From UBA5239 sp040394635 (lineage in GTDB: Bacteria; Verrucomicrobiota; Lentisphaeria; Victivallales; Victivallaceae), in NCBI GenBank assembly GCA_040394635.1, contig JBEBRW010000001.1:62001-126000 (forward strand): a stretch of 64,000 nt of DNA, written 5' to 3'. Each line of letters begins with the position of its first letter. The stretch's first letter is position 1. The position numbers were made by a program, and so were the translations under genes. Shown here piece by piece: positions 1-8,839 of this stretch. Below the pieces are notes generated by a model. It saw nothing but the letters and a program-made list of their open reading frames with translations. It made no database searches and was not told the origin of the DNA.

Positions 1-1461
1 ACGTTCGATACCGCCGCCGTTCCGTCGGTCAAGCAGTACCGCAGCAAGCGTCTTTTCAGCGGTCAGGACGGATTGGACCGTCAGGTGACGGATTGCCGCG
101 AATTCGTGTCGATCTCGACCGCCCGGATGCTGAACCGTTTCGGGGAAGCCCTGAAGACAGGTTTCGGACGGCGGTGCGTCATCCAAAGCTGGTACAGCAG
201 TGCGGTCTGGCGCCAGGTCGGGCGTCTCTCCATCGATGAACTGCTGAAGGACGGCAACGTCAACATCCTGGCGCAGGTCAGCAACTATGCGCCGCCGCGC
301 ATGCTGGGCTACCCCGGCGCTTCCGCCAACTTCTGCATCGGCGGGGTGAACTTGCGCAATGCGATTTATGTGCAGGAGCTCGACCACCGGACATGGCGCT
401 CGCAGAAACTCGGTTTCTGGAACTACACCGCCGAACCGGCCACGCCGGAGGAATTCCGCAATCAGATCCTGCGCGACGCAGGCTCGGTGTTTGCGTCCGG
501 CGGCTACGGATTTTATTACTACGACATGTTCGGCAGCTGGTACAACGACCCCGAGGCACTGGAAGTGATCAGGGAAACGGCGAACCTGGCGCGCCGGACC
601 GCGCTCGGAGAGCTGAAGGCCCCCAGGACCAAAGTGGCATTTTTCCTTGACGAAAAGGCCCGGTTTTTCAGCGAAAGCGGCTCCGGCTCACTCTCCTACA
701 AAACCTGGCAGATCAGCGGACTGACGCCGGATATTTATTACCTCGACGATATCGCCAATCCGGCGCTGCCCGATTATCAGATGTATGTGGTGCTCTCGCC
801 GCTCACCATTACCGCCGGGCAGGTGAAGGCGCTGCAGAGCAAGGCGCAACGCCCCGGCAAGGTGCTTTTCATGGTGGGCGAAACCGGCGTCAGCAGCCGC
901 GATTTCAGCGGCGGCGCTCCGGTACTGGAACAACTCGGAATGAAGATCAAGGACCACCCGAAGCCCCTGTTCGACCTGGTGGAAGCCAAGGGCGAAGACG
1001 CGCTGTTGAAGGATGTCGCCGGACGACTCGGCGGGCGCGGCCTGATCATCCGCAACCAGCGCCTGGTTTTCCCGGACATGGCAGTGTGGAACTCCATCGA
1101 CGATCCCGAAGCGAAGGTGCTCGGCTATTGGCAGCACCAGAAACTGCCCGGCCTGGCCGTGAAGCGCAGCCCCGAGCGCGGCACGCTGATCTACAGCGCG
1201 CAGAATGGCGGGATCTCGCCGGAACTGCTGTACAATGCCGCCATCGAGGCCGGTATCACCCCGCCGTCGCGCCCCGGCAATGCCGTGTATACGGGCAACG
1301 GCGTGATCGCGGTTCACCGCCTGACCGGCGAAATCGAGGTGAACTTCGCCGCCCCCATGAAGTTTTTCACCCCGGACAATCAACCTGCGGGTTCCGGCAA
1401 AACGCTGAAGATCCCCTGCGCCCCGGCCGAAAGCGCCATCCGGTTGTATACGGAACAGTGA
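1..1461 (+). CDS. GH42-like glycoside hydrolase, C-terminal part (5' truncated by window)
   Basis: The reading frame is open from the first base with no stop upstream, so the real start lies outside the window; the TTG at 73 is not a credible start. The visible ~486 residues include the end of a TIM barrel (a VQELDHRTW segment, with the Glu a candidate nucleophile) and then an alpha/beta domain (KVAFFLDEKA onwards) resembling the beta-galactosidase trimerisation domain of GH42-type enzymes. A beta-sandwich-like tail follows. The stop lies one base before the next ATG (1463), so the two genes are probably translationally coupled. The GH42-like assignment is by pattern only; the substrate is unknown. 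Confidence 0.6.
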   Translation, partial: TFDTAAVPSVKQYRSKRLFSGQDGLDRQVTDCREFVSISTARMLNRFGEALKTGFGRRCVIQSWYSSAVWRQVGRLSIDELLKDGNVNILAQVSNYAPPRMLGYPGASANFCIGGVNLRNAIYVQELDHRTWRSQKLGFWNYTAEPATPEEFRNQILRDAGSVFASGGYGFYYYDMFGSWYNDPEALEVIRETANLARRTALGELKAPRTKVAFFLDEKARFFSESGSGSLSYKTWQISGLTPDIYYLDDIANPALPDYQMYVVLSPLTITAGQVKALQSKAQRPGKVLFMVGETGVSSRDFSGGAPVLEQLGMKIKDHPKPLFDLVEAKGEDALLKDVAGRLGGRGLIIRNQRLVFPDMAVWNSIDDPEAKVLGYWQHQKLPGLAVKRSPERGTLIYSAQNGGISPELLYNAAIEAGITPPSRPGNAVYTGNGVIAVHRLTGEIEVNFAAPMKFFTPDNQPAGSGKTLKIPCAPAESAIRLYTEQ

Positions 1462-1462
1462 A

Positions 1463-3073
1463 ATGCTCATAACCGTTGAAAAAAGCGAAAACGCCACTCC
1501 GGCATGGAACCGGGCTTTGGCAAGAGCCGTCCGGGAAAACGCCGAAGGCGTATTTTTCCCCATGGGAGAATACCATTTCCATGAGGAGGAAACCACGGAT
1601 CGGTATTGCCATTTTTCCAACAATGACAGCGGGCCCAAAAAGATCGTCATGCATTTGGAAAACCTGCGCGACTTCACGGTTGCCGGAGACAATGCCCGCT
1701 TCATTTTTCATGGACGCCTGACACCGTTGCTGGCGGCGGGCTGCAGGAATCTGACGCTGCGGGGTTTCAGCATCGATTTCGCCGATTCGTTTGTGTCCGA
1801 CGGCAAAATCATTCATGCCGGTGAAAACTGCACCGACATTGAAATTGCCGACCCGCACCGGATCGAAAACGGTGAGCTGCATTTTTTTCATGATGTATTC
1901 GAAACGGAATCGCGGCTGCTGCGCTTCATGCTTTTTGATACCGAACGCAATGAACCGGCCGCAAATGCCCGCGACCTGAACTGTCCGCAAGGGAACATCA
2001 TTGACCTCGGCAACGGCGCAATCCGGGTACCGCTGGCGATCGGCAAAACAGGAGATGTTGTAGTCATCAAACATCAGAAACGCTACAATCCGGGGCTGGT
2101 GCTCGACCGCTGCCGTCAGGTGTCGGTCAATGATGTTACGGTTCACCATTGCGGTGGGATGGCGTTTCTGGCGCAATGCTCGGAGGCACTCCACCTGAAT
2201 GCCTTCAAGGTCACGCCGTCACCGCGCTTCCGGCGCCGGATTTCGGCTTCGGACGATGCCATCCACATGGTCGACTGCCGGGGCCATATCCGCATCGAAA
2301 ACTGTTTGCTGGAAAATCAGTGGGACGACGGTATAAACATCCACGGCGTTTACCGGCAGCTCCGCTGGCGCAAGGTCGGCGCCACTCCGTTTATCTTCCT
2401 CGAAACCCGGCATTTCCAGCAACTCGGCATCGAGGCGGTTCGCCCTGGCGACACGCTGGAATTCATCAAATCCGACACGCTAAAACCGTGCGGCACCGCC
2501 GTTGTCCGGAGCGCCTGTCCATTAAACAAGCAGATCACCAGCGTTGAATTCGGCGATCCCCTGCCCCCGGAAGTTTCCGATGGCGACGCCGCGAGAAATC
2601 TGGCCCCCGCCGCGGCCAGCGTGCTGATCCGGAATTGCACCCTCCGGCGGAACAAACCGCGCGGCATACTGGTTTCCGGAGTGAAAGAGGCCATTATCGA
2701 AAACAACTATTTCCACACGGCCGGGGCGGGCGTCTACATTTCCGGGGACGCCAACTTCTGGTTCGAGAGCGGGCCGGTCGAGGAGGTTCACATTCGCCAC
2801 AATACCTTCGACCACTGCAACTTCATGGCCGGAGCCACCGGGGCGACTCCCATCGCGATTGTCCCGGAAATTCCCCGCCTGCTGCCGGACTTCTACTATC
2901 ATGGCAAAATCGTCATTCACGATAATAAATTTGTGGCCGTGAGTCCGAAAGTGGTACACGCGGTCTCGACGGAGCACCTCGAATTTACCGGCAATGAAAT
3001 TCTCTCCGAGCTCCCTGGCTCCCCGGAGGAACACCTCACCGCGATCAACTGCGGCAAAATTACACTAGAATAG
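1463..3073 (+). CDS. GH110-like parallel beta-helix glycosidase (alpha-1,3-galactosidase family)
   Basis: 536 residues with a right-handed parallel beta-helix pattern. The order of segments follows GH110: YHFH near residue 37, ARFIFHGR near 78-85, LRGFSIDF near 99-106, KRYNPGLVLDRC near 207-217, and QWDDGINIHGVY near 286-297. Asp pairs at 264-265 and 288-289 sit where the family's conserved aspartates are expected. GH110 enzymes remove terminal alpha-1,3-linked galactose. No signal peptide is visible, so it may act inside the cell on imported oligosaccharides. It starts one base after the upstream stop and is convergent with the fucosidase gene that follows. Family assignment is fairly secure; activity is inferred. 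Confidence 0.75.
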   Translation: MLITVEKSENATPAWNRALARAVRENAEGVFFPMGEYHFHEEETTDRYCHFSNNDSGPKKIVMHLENLRDFTVAGDNARFIFHGRLTPLLAAGCRNLTLRGFSIDFADSFVSDGKIIHAGENCTDIEIADPHRIENGELHFFHDVFETESRLLRFMLFDTERNEPAANARDLNCPQGNIIDLGNGAIRVPLAIGKTGDVVVIKHQKRYNPGLVLDRCRQVSVNDVTVHHCGGMAFLAQCSEALHLNAFKVTPSPRFRRRISASDDAIHMVDCRGHIRIENCLLENQWDDGINIHGVYRQLRWRKVGATPFIFLETRHFQQLGIEAVRPGDTLEFIKSDTLKPCGTAVVRSACPLNKQITSVEFGDPLPPEVSDGDAARNLAPAAASVLIRNCTLRRNKPRGILVSGVKEAIIENNYFHTAGAGVYISGDANFWFESGPVEEVHIRHNTFDHCNFMAGATGATPIAIVPEIPRLLPDFYYHGKIVIHDNKFVAVSPKVVHAVSTEHLEFTGNEILSELPGSPEEHLTAINCGKITLE

Positions 3074-3120
3074 TTTCAGGCCGGAGGTTACCGACCAGGC
3101 GGCGAGATTGCTGCTGCATG

Positions 3121-4767
3121 CTATTTCTTTTCCAGTATACCGAATTCTTTCAAAGATATTTCGCCGCCGCCATCCAGGAGCCTGGTGGCCGTCAGCTTTA
3201 CCGTCGAAGCCTTTGTGGCCGGAAATTCCACGATCTGCGGAATCGGATTGGCCCGGACGTTCGAGAACTCCGCATCCGCCACGTGCCGCCAGGCGCCATT
3301 CACCAGCGCCGCTATGCCGCAGCCCACCGGCGTACCGCCGATGCATTCCTGATCGGGGGTGAAAACGATACCGCTGATCTCAAGAGTTTCCGGCAGTTCG
3401 GCGACCAACTCCAACCCGGTAATTTTCACCTTGTCCATGGGTCGATAATTCTCCGGCAGCACGGACACGCTTTTCCGAGAAAAGTCAGGCGCCAGGCAAA
3501 TCCTCACCGACAAACGACCGGCCTTCCCGGCTTTTATCCGGACAGCGCCGGCCCGGACTTCGTCAAAGCGGCAGATCCGGTTGATACCGATAGACTTGCC
3601 GCCGCAAATCTGCTGCCATGCTCCGTCAATCTCGGCTTCAAGTGCCCAGTCGGTCACCTGTTCGCCGTCGCACAAAGGTTCTTTAAGTTCAATGAAATTG
3701 AAAACCGCCCCGGGCTTCAAGGCTACCGGCCCCTCCCCGTCCGTCAACGGCAACGCATCATTCAGAAATACGGTGTTCGCATAAAGGGATTCCCGTGCCG
3801 CCTTGAATTCGGCCAAGCGCCGGACATCCGCCTCCGGCATGACCCCTTCTTCATTTATAACGACCCCGATATTCATGAAACCGCCCTGCCCGACGGAAGA
3901 CTCATAAATTTCGATCAACTCGGCTACGCTCTTCTGGCGGTCATTCTCGTTTTCATGATAAAACCAGCCCGGGCGGAGCGGGAAATCGCACTCCGGCGGA
4001 ATATAATAGATCCCGTCGAAATTCCCCGCGGGGCTGTTGCTGTAATCCAAACGGCCGGGACTGAGCACCCCATTCAGCGGAACGGGGGTAAACGCTGCCC
4101 GCGAGTCCCGCGCCGCAAAGCCTTTTTCGTTGCCGACCCAGCGCAGGTCGGGGCCGACATCGCTGAAAATCGTCGCCCCCGGCTGCAATTCGCGGACCAT
4201 CGACCAGATGTCCTCCCAATCATAATAACTGTCAAGGTCAACGGTTCTCTTGCCGCGGGTTCCGCCATAATAACCGTCGCCGCCATTGGCCCCGTCGAAC
4301 CATACCTCAAATGCTTCGCCGTAGTTGGTCAGCACCTCGCGCAGCTGGCTCTTGAAGATTTCCAGATATTCAGCCGTCCCATATGCCGCGCAGTTGCGAT
4401 CCCAGGGCGAAACGTAAAAACCGACCTTGACGCCGTGCCGCCGCAAGGCCCCGCTCAATTCACCGACATAATCACGGTTCCATTTCGTGTTGCGGACAGA
4501 ATATTCCGTGGTTTGAGTCGGCCACAAACAGAAGCCGTCATGATGCTTGCAAACGATGACCAGTCCATCGAGGCCGCCGTTTTTGCACGCCGCCGCAATC
4601 TGGTCCGGGTCGAAATTCGCCGGCTTCAGGACTTCAGGCGGAGTATCCCCGTATCCCCATTCCTTGTTGACATACGTATTGAGCCCGAAGTGCAAAATTC
4701 CATAAACCGGGGTTTGGCAATGCATGATCTGGCGCTCGGACGGCCGCTTGGTTTGATTGAACAGCAT
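3121..4767 (-). CDS. Alpha-L-fucosidase, GH29
   Basis: Releases alpha-linked L-fucose. The N-terminal TIM barrel carries GH29 landmarks: YGILHFGLNT, CKHHDGFCLWP and EVWFDGANGG, whose Asp (residue 158 from this start) matches the catalytic nucleophile. The C-terminal third (about 430-548) looks like a discoidin-type beta-sandwich. No signal peptide. The frame stays open to a TTG at 4848 and there is another ATG at 4800; the ATG at 4767 is preferred because AAAGGAA lies about 12 bases upstream and the homologous core begins just after it. Divergent from the DUF4838 gene and convergent with the GH110-like gene, so probably a single-gene unit. Confidence 0.85.
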   Translation of the reverse strand: MLFNQTKRPSERQIMHCQTPVYGILHFGLNTYVNKEWGYGDTPPEVLKPANFDPDQIAAACKNGGLDGLVIVCKHHDGFCLWPTQTTEYSVRNTKWNRDYVGELSGALRRHGVKVGFYVSPWDRNCAAYGTAEYLEIFKSQLREVLTNYGEAFEVWFDGANGGDGYYGGTRGKRTVDLDSYYDWEDIWSMVRELQPGATIFSDVGPDLRWVGNEKGFAARDSRAAFTPVPLNGVLSPGRLDYSNSPAGNFDGIYYIPPECDFPLRPGWFYHENENDRQKSVAELIEIYESSVGQGGFMNIGVVINEEGVMPEADVRRLAEFKAARESLYANTVFLNDALPLTDGEGPVALKPGAVFNFIELKEPLCDGEQVTDWALEAEIDGAWQQICGGKSIGINRICRFDEVRAGAVRIKAGKAGRLSVRICLAPDFSRKSVSVLPENYRPMDKVKITGLELVAELPETLEISGIVFTPDQECIGGTPVGCGIAALVNGAWRHVADAEFSNVRANPIPQIVEFPATKASTVKLTATRLLDGGGEISLKEFGILEKK

Positions 4768-4872
4768 TTTATCAGAAGTTCCTTTGGGATTGTGAATCAT
4801 GATTTGAAAGCACCGAATTCTTTTTAATCTAACGCCTGCCGCCGACAAATCAATCAGCCCCCGGATAATTCT

Positions 4873-4901
4873 TTGATTTTCCGGATATAGCCCCGAATAA
4901 T
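4873..4901 (+). promoter_or_regulatory. Possible sigma-70 promoter for the DUF4838 gene
   Basis: TTGATT (4873-4878) and AATAAT (4896-4901) are separated by 17 bases within the divergent spacer between the fucosidase and DUF4838 genes. It lies about 130 bases before the ATG at 5034. Weak evidence; no operator was recognised in this spacer. Confidence 0.3.
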
Positions 4902-5033
4902 GAGACTGTTTTCGCCTTCCAGCGATTGAAAAACATCATTGTGAAGATAATGTAATAAATGAATTTGGAATATAACCTGGCCCAGAAAACCTGCGAGCCC
5001 ATTACCGGCCATATTGCACATAAAGGTTGATTC

Positions 5034-7199
5034 ATGAATATAATTACGGAAAAGTCATCGCCGGCGGCTTTGAATGCGCGGGAGGAACTGCAGCATTACC
5101 TGCAACTATGTGCCGATGGGATATCAGTTGACAATATCGAAGTCACCGCCATTGAATTGAACATATCATCCGATATGGAAGAGGAGGCATGGCATTTATC
5201 CTCTGCCGGGGACCGGATTTCAATCGAAGGCGGCTCCGGACGCGGCCTGTTGTATGGAGTGTTTCATTTTCTGGAAAACAAGATCGGCGTCCACTGGTGG
5301 AGTCCGTTTGCGGAATACTGCCCGGAAAAGAAAAAGATCGAATTACCGGCCTTGGATGAATGCGGAAAACCTTTTTTCCTGATGCGCGAAATCTGCCGAG
5401 GCGAGCAGTTTCCGGATGACAAGGGGAAATTTGCTATCCGCAACCGCCTGAACCGGTCCGGCTTCGAGGAATTCGACGCCACCTGGGGAGGAGCATTCAA
5501 TTTCGGGTCGCCCGCCTGGGTCCATACTTATCAGAAATATATTTCGCCGGCGGAATACGGCAAGAGCAACCCGGAATTCTTCGCCCTGTGGAACGGACAG
5601 CGCGAGGCGACGACACATAATCAATTGTGCCTCAGCAACCGGAATTTGCTTGAGGTGGTCCGGGACAAGATGCAGAGCTTCATTGAGGCGGATGAAATCC
5701 GGGCGGCCGAGAATCAGGAAAAACCACCGTTGATCTATGATTTTTCCATCAACGACAGTTGGCAGTATTGTCAATGTCCGGAATGTACGGAAGAAATCCG
5801 GGCGGGCGGACATTCGGGACAAATGCTGCGCTTCATCAATGAGCTGGCGGACTGGCTGGCGGAATTCCGGCCCGGGCTTTTTATCTGCGCGCTGGCTTAT
5901 TACAATACGGCCGAGCCCCCCTTGGACCGGACCCGGGCCCGTGGAAATGTCATGGTGCGGCTTTGCGATACCTTCACCAACTGCATCGCGTCCATTCAGG
6001 CGCCGGAAAACGAAAAATACCGCAGGCAGGTGGAAGAATGGAGCAAGGTGGCCGACAACCTCATCATCTGGGATTATTCGATCAATTACCGGGAGGAAAC
6101 CATTCCGCTGCCGTATCCCAGCGAATATTTATACCCGGAAATTCACCGTTTCTATGCGGACAATCATGTGAAAGGGATTTTCTGGGAGCATGAATATCCG
6201 GATGCCGCGGATTTCTATGATTACAAGGTATTTCTGGAATGCAAATACCTGGAAAATCCCTACAGGGACGATTTTGAAGAATTGCGGCAAACGTTTTTTT
6301 CGCAGTATTTCGGTCCGGCAGCCGCACAAATGCTGCGTTACCGGGAGCTGCTTCACCACGACGCGGCAAAACATCATCCGGTCATGGCGGGCTTCGGCTG
6401 CGTGAGAAGCGATTTCACTTACCTTGAACCCGAAACACTGGTTGAGTGCCATGGACTGTTTGAAGAGGCCATGGCGGCGGCACAGGGAAATATTGAGCTG
6501 GAAAAACGCATCTCCCGGGCACGGCTGGGGCTCGATTGCCTGGCGGGATTTTCGCTGAATGAGTTTTACCGGAATAAATCACTGCCGTTTCACGAAATGC
6601 GGCGGCGCGTCGAGAAGGTATGGGGGGAAACCTTGCAGCACCTGCGGCACCCGGAATATTCCGTCCGGAATATCGTCAAAATCCTGGATTACCATCGCAG
6701 CTCCGCGCAGGTCCGTTACCCGGAGGCCAATGACCGGAAATACCGGATTGTCCGGGTGACAAAGGAAATGCTGGGAATCCTGTCCGATAAAATCGAAATC
6801 GCGGACTCCGACAGCGAAGACCTGGCCGTCATTTATGAAAGCGGAAACAATGCGGATTCCGAGATTCGCCTGACCGGCACGGCCGGAACAGGTTTTACCT
6901 TACCCATCGAATTGAGCGTTCACTGCCTGACCATGGGTGAGCCCGTGGTAAAAAAGCAGATTACCAACAGCGATGTGACAATGGGAGAATACGGTGATTT
7001 CGAGCTGGTGTTCACGCCGCCGCAACGCGGATGCGTTTTCTATTTAGGAATAGATCACACCTTTGAAGTCCGGCTGGATTTCCTGAATGTACTTGAATTC
7101 GATATGTTCAAAGAAATGACCATACGTTTCCGCTTGAAAATTACGGAGCGCACCCTGAATGTCGGCGGAATTTCAATTTTACAAAAAAGAGACGATTAA
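5034..7199 (+). CDS. DUF4838 / GH67-N-like glycan-degradation protein
   Basis: 721 residues. The first ~110 residues (RGLLYGVFHFLE, GVHWWSPF) match the small alpha/beta domain that precedes alpha-glucuronidase-type barrels. The following ~350 residues (HNQLCLSNRN, SINDSWQYCQCPECT, FWEHEYPD) match DUF4838, a predicted TIM-barrel glycosidase domain common in Lentisphaerota and Planctomycetota. The C-terminal ~130 residues look like a beta-sandwich. No signal peptide. AAAGG about 8 bases upstream supports the ATG. It ends six bases from the convergent GH78-like gene. The reaction is unknown; GH67-type glucuronidase activity is only an analogy. Confidence 0.75.
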   Translation: MNIITEKSSPAALNAREELQHYLQLCADGISVDNIEVTAIELNISSDMEEEAWHLSSAGDRISIEGGSGRGLLYGVFHFLENKIGVHWWSPFAEYCPEKKKIELPALDECGKPFFLMREICRGEQFPDDKGKFAIRNRLNRSGFEEFDATWGGAFNFGSPAWVHTYQKYISPAEYGKSNPEFFALWNGQREATTHNQLCLSNRNLLEVVRDKMQSFIEADEIRAAENQEKPPLIYDFSINDSWQYCQCPECTEEIRAGGHSGQMLRFINELADWLAEFRPGLFICALAYYNTAEPPLDRTRARGNVMVRLCDTFTNCIASIQAPENEKYRRQVEEWSKVADNLIIWDYSINYREETIPLPYPSEYLYPEIHRFYADNHVKGIFWEHEYPDAADFYDYKVFLECKYLENPYRDDFEELRQTFFSQYFGPAAAQMLRYRELLHHDAAKHHPVMAGFGCVRSDFTYLEPETLVECHGLFEEAMAAAQGNIELEKRISRARLGLDCLAGFSLNEFYRNKSLPFHEMRRRVEKVWGETLQHLRHPEYSVRNIVKILDYHRSSAQVRYPEANDRKYRIVRVTKEMLGILSDKIEIADSDSEDLAVIYESGNNADSEIRLTGTAGTGFTLPIELSVHCLTMGEPVVKKQITNSDVTMGEYGDFELVFTPPQRGCVFYLGIDHTFEVRLDFLNVLEFDMFKEMTIRFRLKITERTLNVGGISILQKRDD

Positions 7200-7204
7200 G
7201 GCCC

Positions 7205-8839
7205 TTACGGCTGCGTCACAGTTTTGGTGGACCGGTTCAGGGTCACGCCTTCCGGAAGGATGATTTTCGGCACGGCAGTACGCTTATCGGCTTCAATTTC
7301 CAGAATACCGGCAGGAGTCGGAATTTTGCAATGCAGATAATCCAGATCGCCGAGAACGGGTGAAATATTGATTTTGCGGAACCCGGGCTCGAGAATCGTC
7401 AGACCGGTCATGAATTTACTCAATACGGCAGCGGGGCCGCCCGCCCAGCCATGGCACAGGCTGTGGCGCAGCCCGGTATAACAATACGCGCCGAAATCGG
7501 CATGGAGGTCATTCTTTCCCGGAACAGGCAGTTCGTCGATCCTGCCCGCATTCGCGGTCCAGGCCAGGTCGAAGTCTTCCCAGAAAGTCGTGGCGCCGAA
7601 ATCGAGCATCGCACCCCAGTACTGCCGGATGACATTTAGCATGCCGTCATAATCACCGGCCAGCCCCCGGGCATACAGGGTATAGTAGCCCATGAACGTG
7701 CCGAGGTCGGCAGTAGGATTGACGCTCAGGATTTGCTCGTTAACCTGCCGTGTGTCGGCCAGGCCGGAAATCGCCAGCAGGGCGTTGGGGGCCTTGCGGG
7801 AACTCACAGGCGCCGGGTATTGCAGCAGCCGGTTCAGTTGTTTCCGGGCATAATCCAGTAACTCGGTATCTTCCAGATAATAAGCCAGCTCCGTTATACT
7901 CCGGAAGGCAGTAACCATCAGCGCCTGAAGACCGGCATGGACCGCCGTCTTGTCGGCCTCCGTCGGCCAATCGATAAAGCGCTTTTCGGGCAATTGCTCG
8001 CAGCCGTCGTGACGAATGTATCCGGCAAGCAGGAAGCTGAGCCCCTTCAGGTAGGGATACTGGGATTTCAGATAAGCCAGATCGCCATGGTACAGGAAAT
8101 AATCCCGCTGGCAGATAATCCACCAGAGCGAATAGGAGCTGATGGTGTTCATCATTTCCGGCAACGGGGTATTGTCCCGGACAAAATCAAGGCTGTCGCG
8201 AACGATCGAAGTATCACCGAAAACCAGATTGATCACGGATATTTCCGGGTGAAGGTCCCCCATCCAGACCAGCCGGTCGCGCTTGATGCCGTCAAACAGG
8301 TACTCCTGCATATTCAGGTGTACCGTACGCACGCAGGTTTCCCAGATATTGTTCAGCCGTTCATCGCTGCAGGTGAAGGAGCCGTGACGGGTCAGCGACC
8401 GGTATCGGGCGACCGCCACGATATTGAGCAGCTGCAGATCCGTCAGCGCATCGATGCAGATAAAGCGGAAGCCGGTATTGCCGTATTCGAGCACGCCCAA
8501 TGACGGCAGCTGCAGCGTTTCGTCATGAATGGAATGGGACTGATCGGGGCGGCCGATGGCCTCGGAGACGGATTCCCCGAAACGCAGGCGGATTTTCCCG
8601 CCGGTATATCCGGTGAGAATCCGCACTCCGCCATTCAGTTCCGCCCCGAAGTCCAGCACGATTCGGGAATTCTCCGGCAACGAACACACGCTCTGTTCGG
8701 TCAGAACTTCCCGTGGTTGTATTTCCGGGCGGCCGACGAAGAATTCGCGTTTCTCGATTCCCTCGGCCAACAGAACCCGGTGTACCGGCACATATTCCTG
8801 AATTCTCGAATCCTGGACACTATTCTTGAAGAAACTCAT
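7205..8839 (-). CDS. GH78-like alpha-L-rhamnosidase (six-hairpin glycosidase)
   Basis: 544 residues. An N-terminal beta-sandwich (VLDFGAELNGGVRI, typical of rhamnosidase N-domains) leads into an (alpha/alpha)6 barrel with LFDGIKRDRLVWMGDLHPE near 181-199. That is the GH78-type acidic motif containing the likely general acid region. A small C-terminal beta domain follows. It is somewhat short for GH78 and lacks a signal peptide, so cytoplasmic action on imported fragments is plausible. Its ATG overlaps the stop of the upstream secreted glycosidase by four bases (ATGA), so it is the last gene of the GntR / pseudopilin / glycosidase operon. The exact sugar removed is inferred. Confidence 0.75.
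   Translation of the reverse strand: MSFFKNSVQDSRIQEYVPVHRVLLAEGIEKREFFVGRPEIQPREVLTEQSVCSLPENSRIVLDFGAELNGGVRILTGYTGGKIRLRFGESVSEAIGRPDQSHSIHDETLQLPSLGVLEYGNTGFRFICIDALTDLQLLNIVAVARYRSLTRHGSFTCSDERLNNIWETCVRTVHLNMQEYLFDGIKRDRLVWMGDLHPEISVINLVFGDTSIVRDSLDFVRDNTPLPEMMNTISSYSLWWIICQRDYFLYHGDLAYLKSQYPYLKGLSFLLAGYIRHDGCEQLPEKRFIDWPTEADKTAVHAGLQALMVTAFRSITELAYYLEDTELLDYARKQLNRLLQYPAPVSSRKAPNALLAISGLADTRQVNEQILSVNPTADLGTFMGYYTLYARGLAGDYDGMLNVIRQYWGAMLDFGATTFWEDFDLAWTANAGRIDELPVPGKNDLHADFGAYCYTGLRHSLCHGWAGGPAAVLSKFMTGLTILEPGFRKINISPVLGDLDYLHCKIPTPAGILEIEADKRTAVPKIILPEGVTLNRSTKTVTQP

Noticed and set aside
3118..4827. 569-codon open frame on the + strand
   Set aside because: Exactly opposite the GH29 gene, whose active-site motifs are clear on the other strand.
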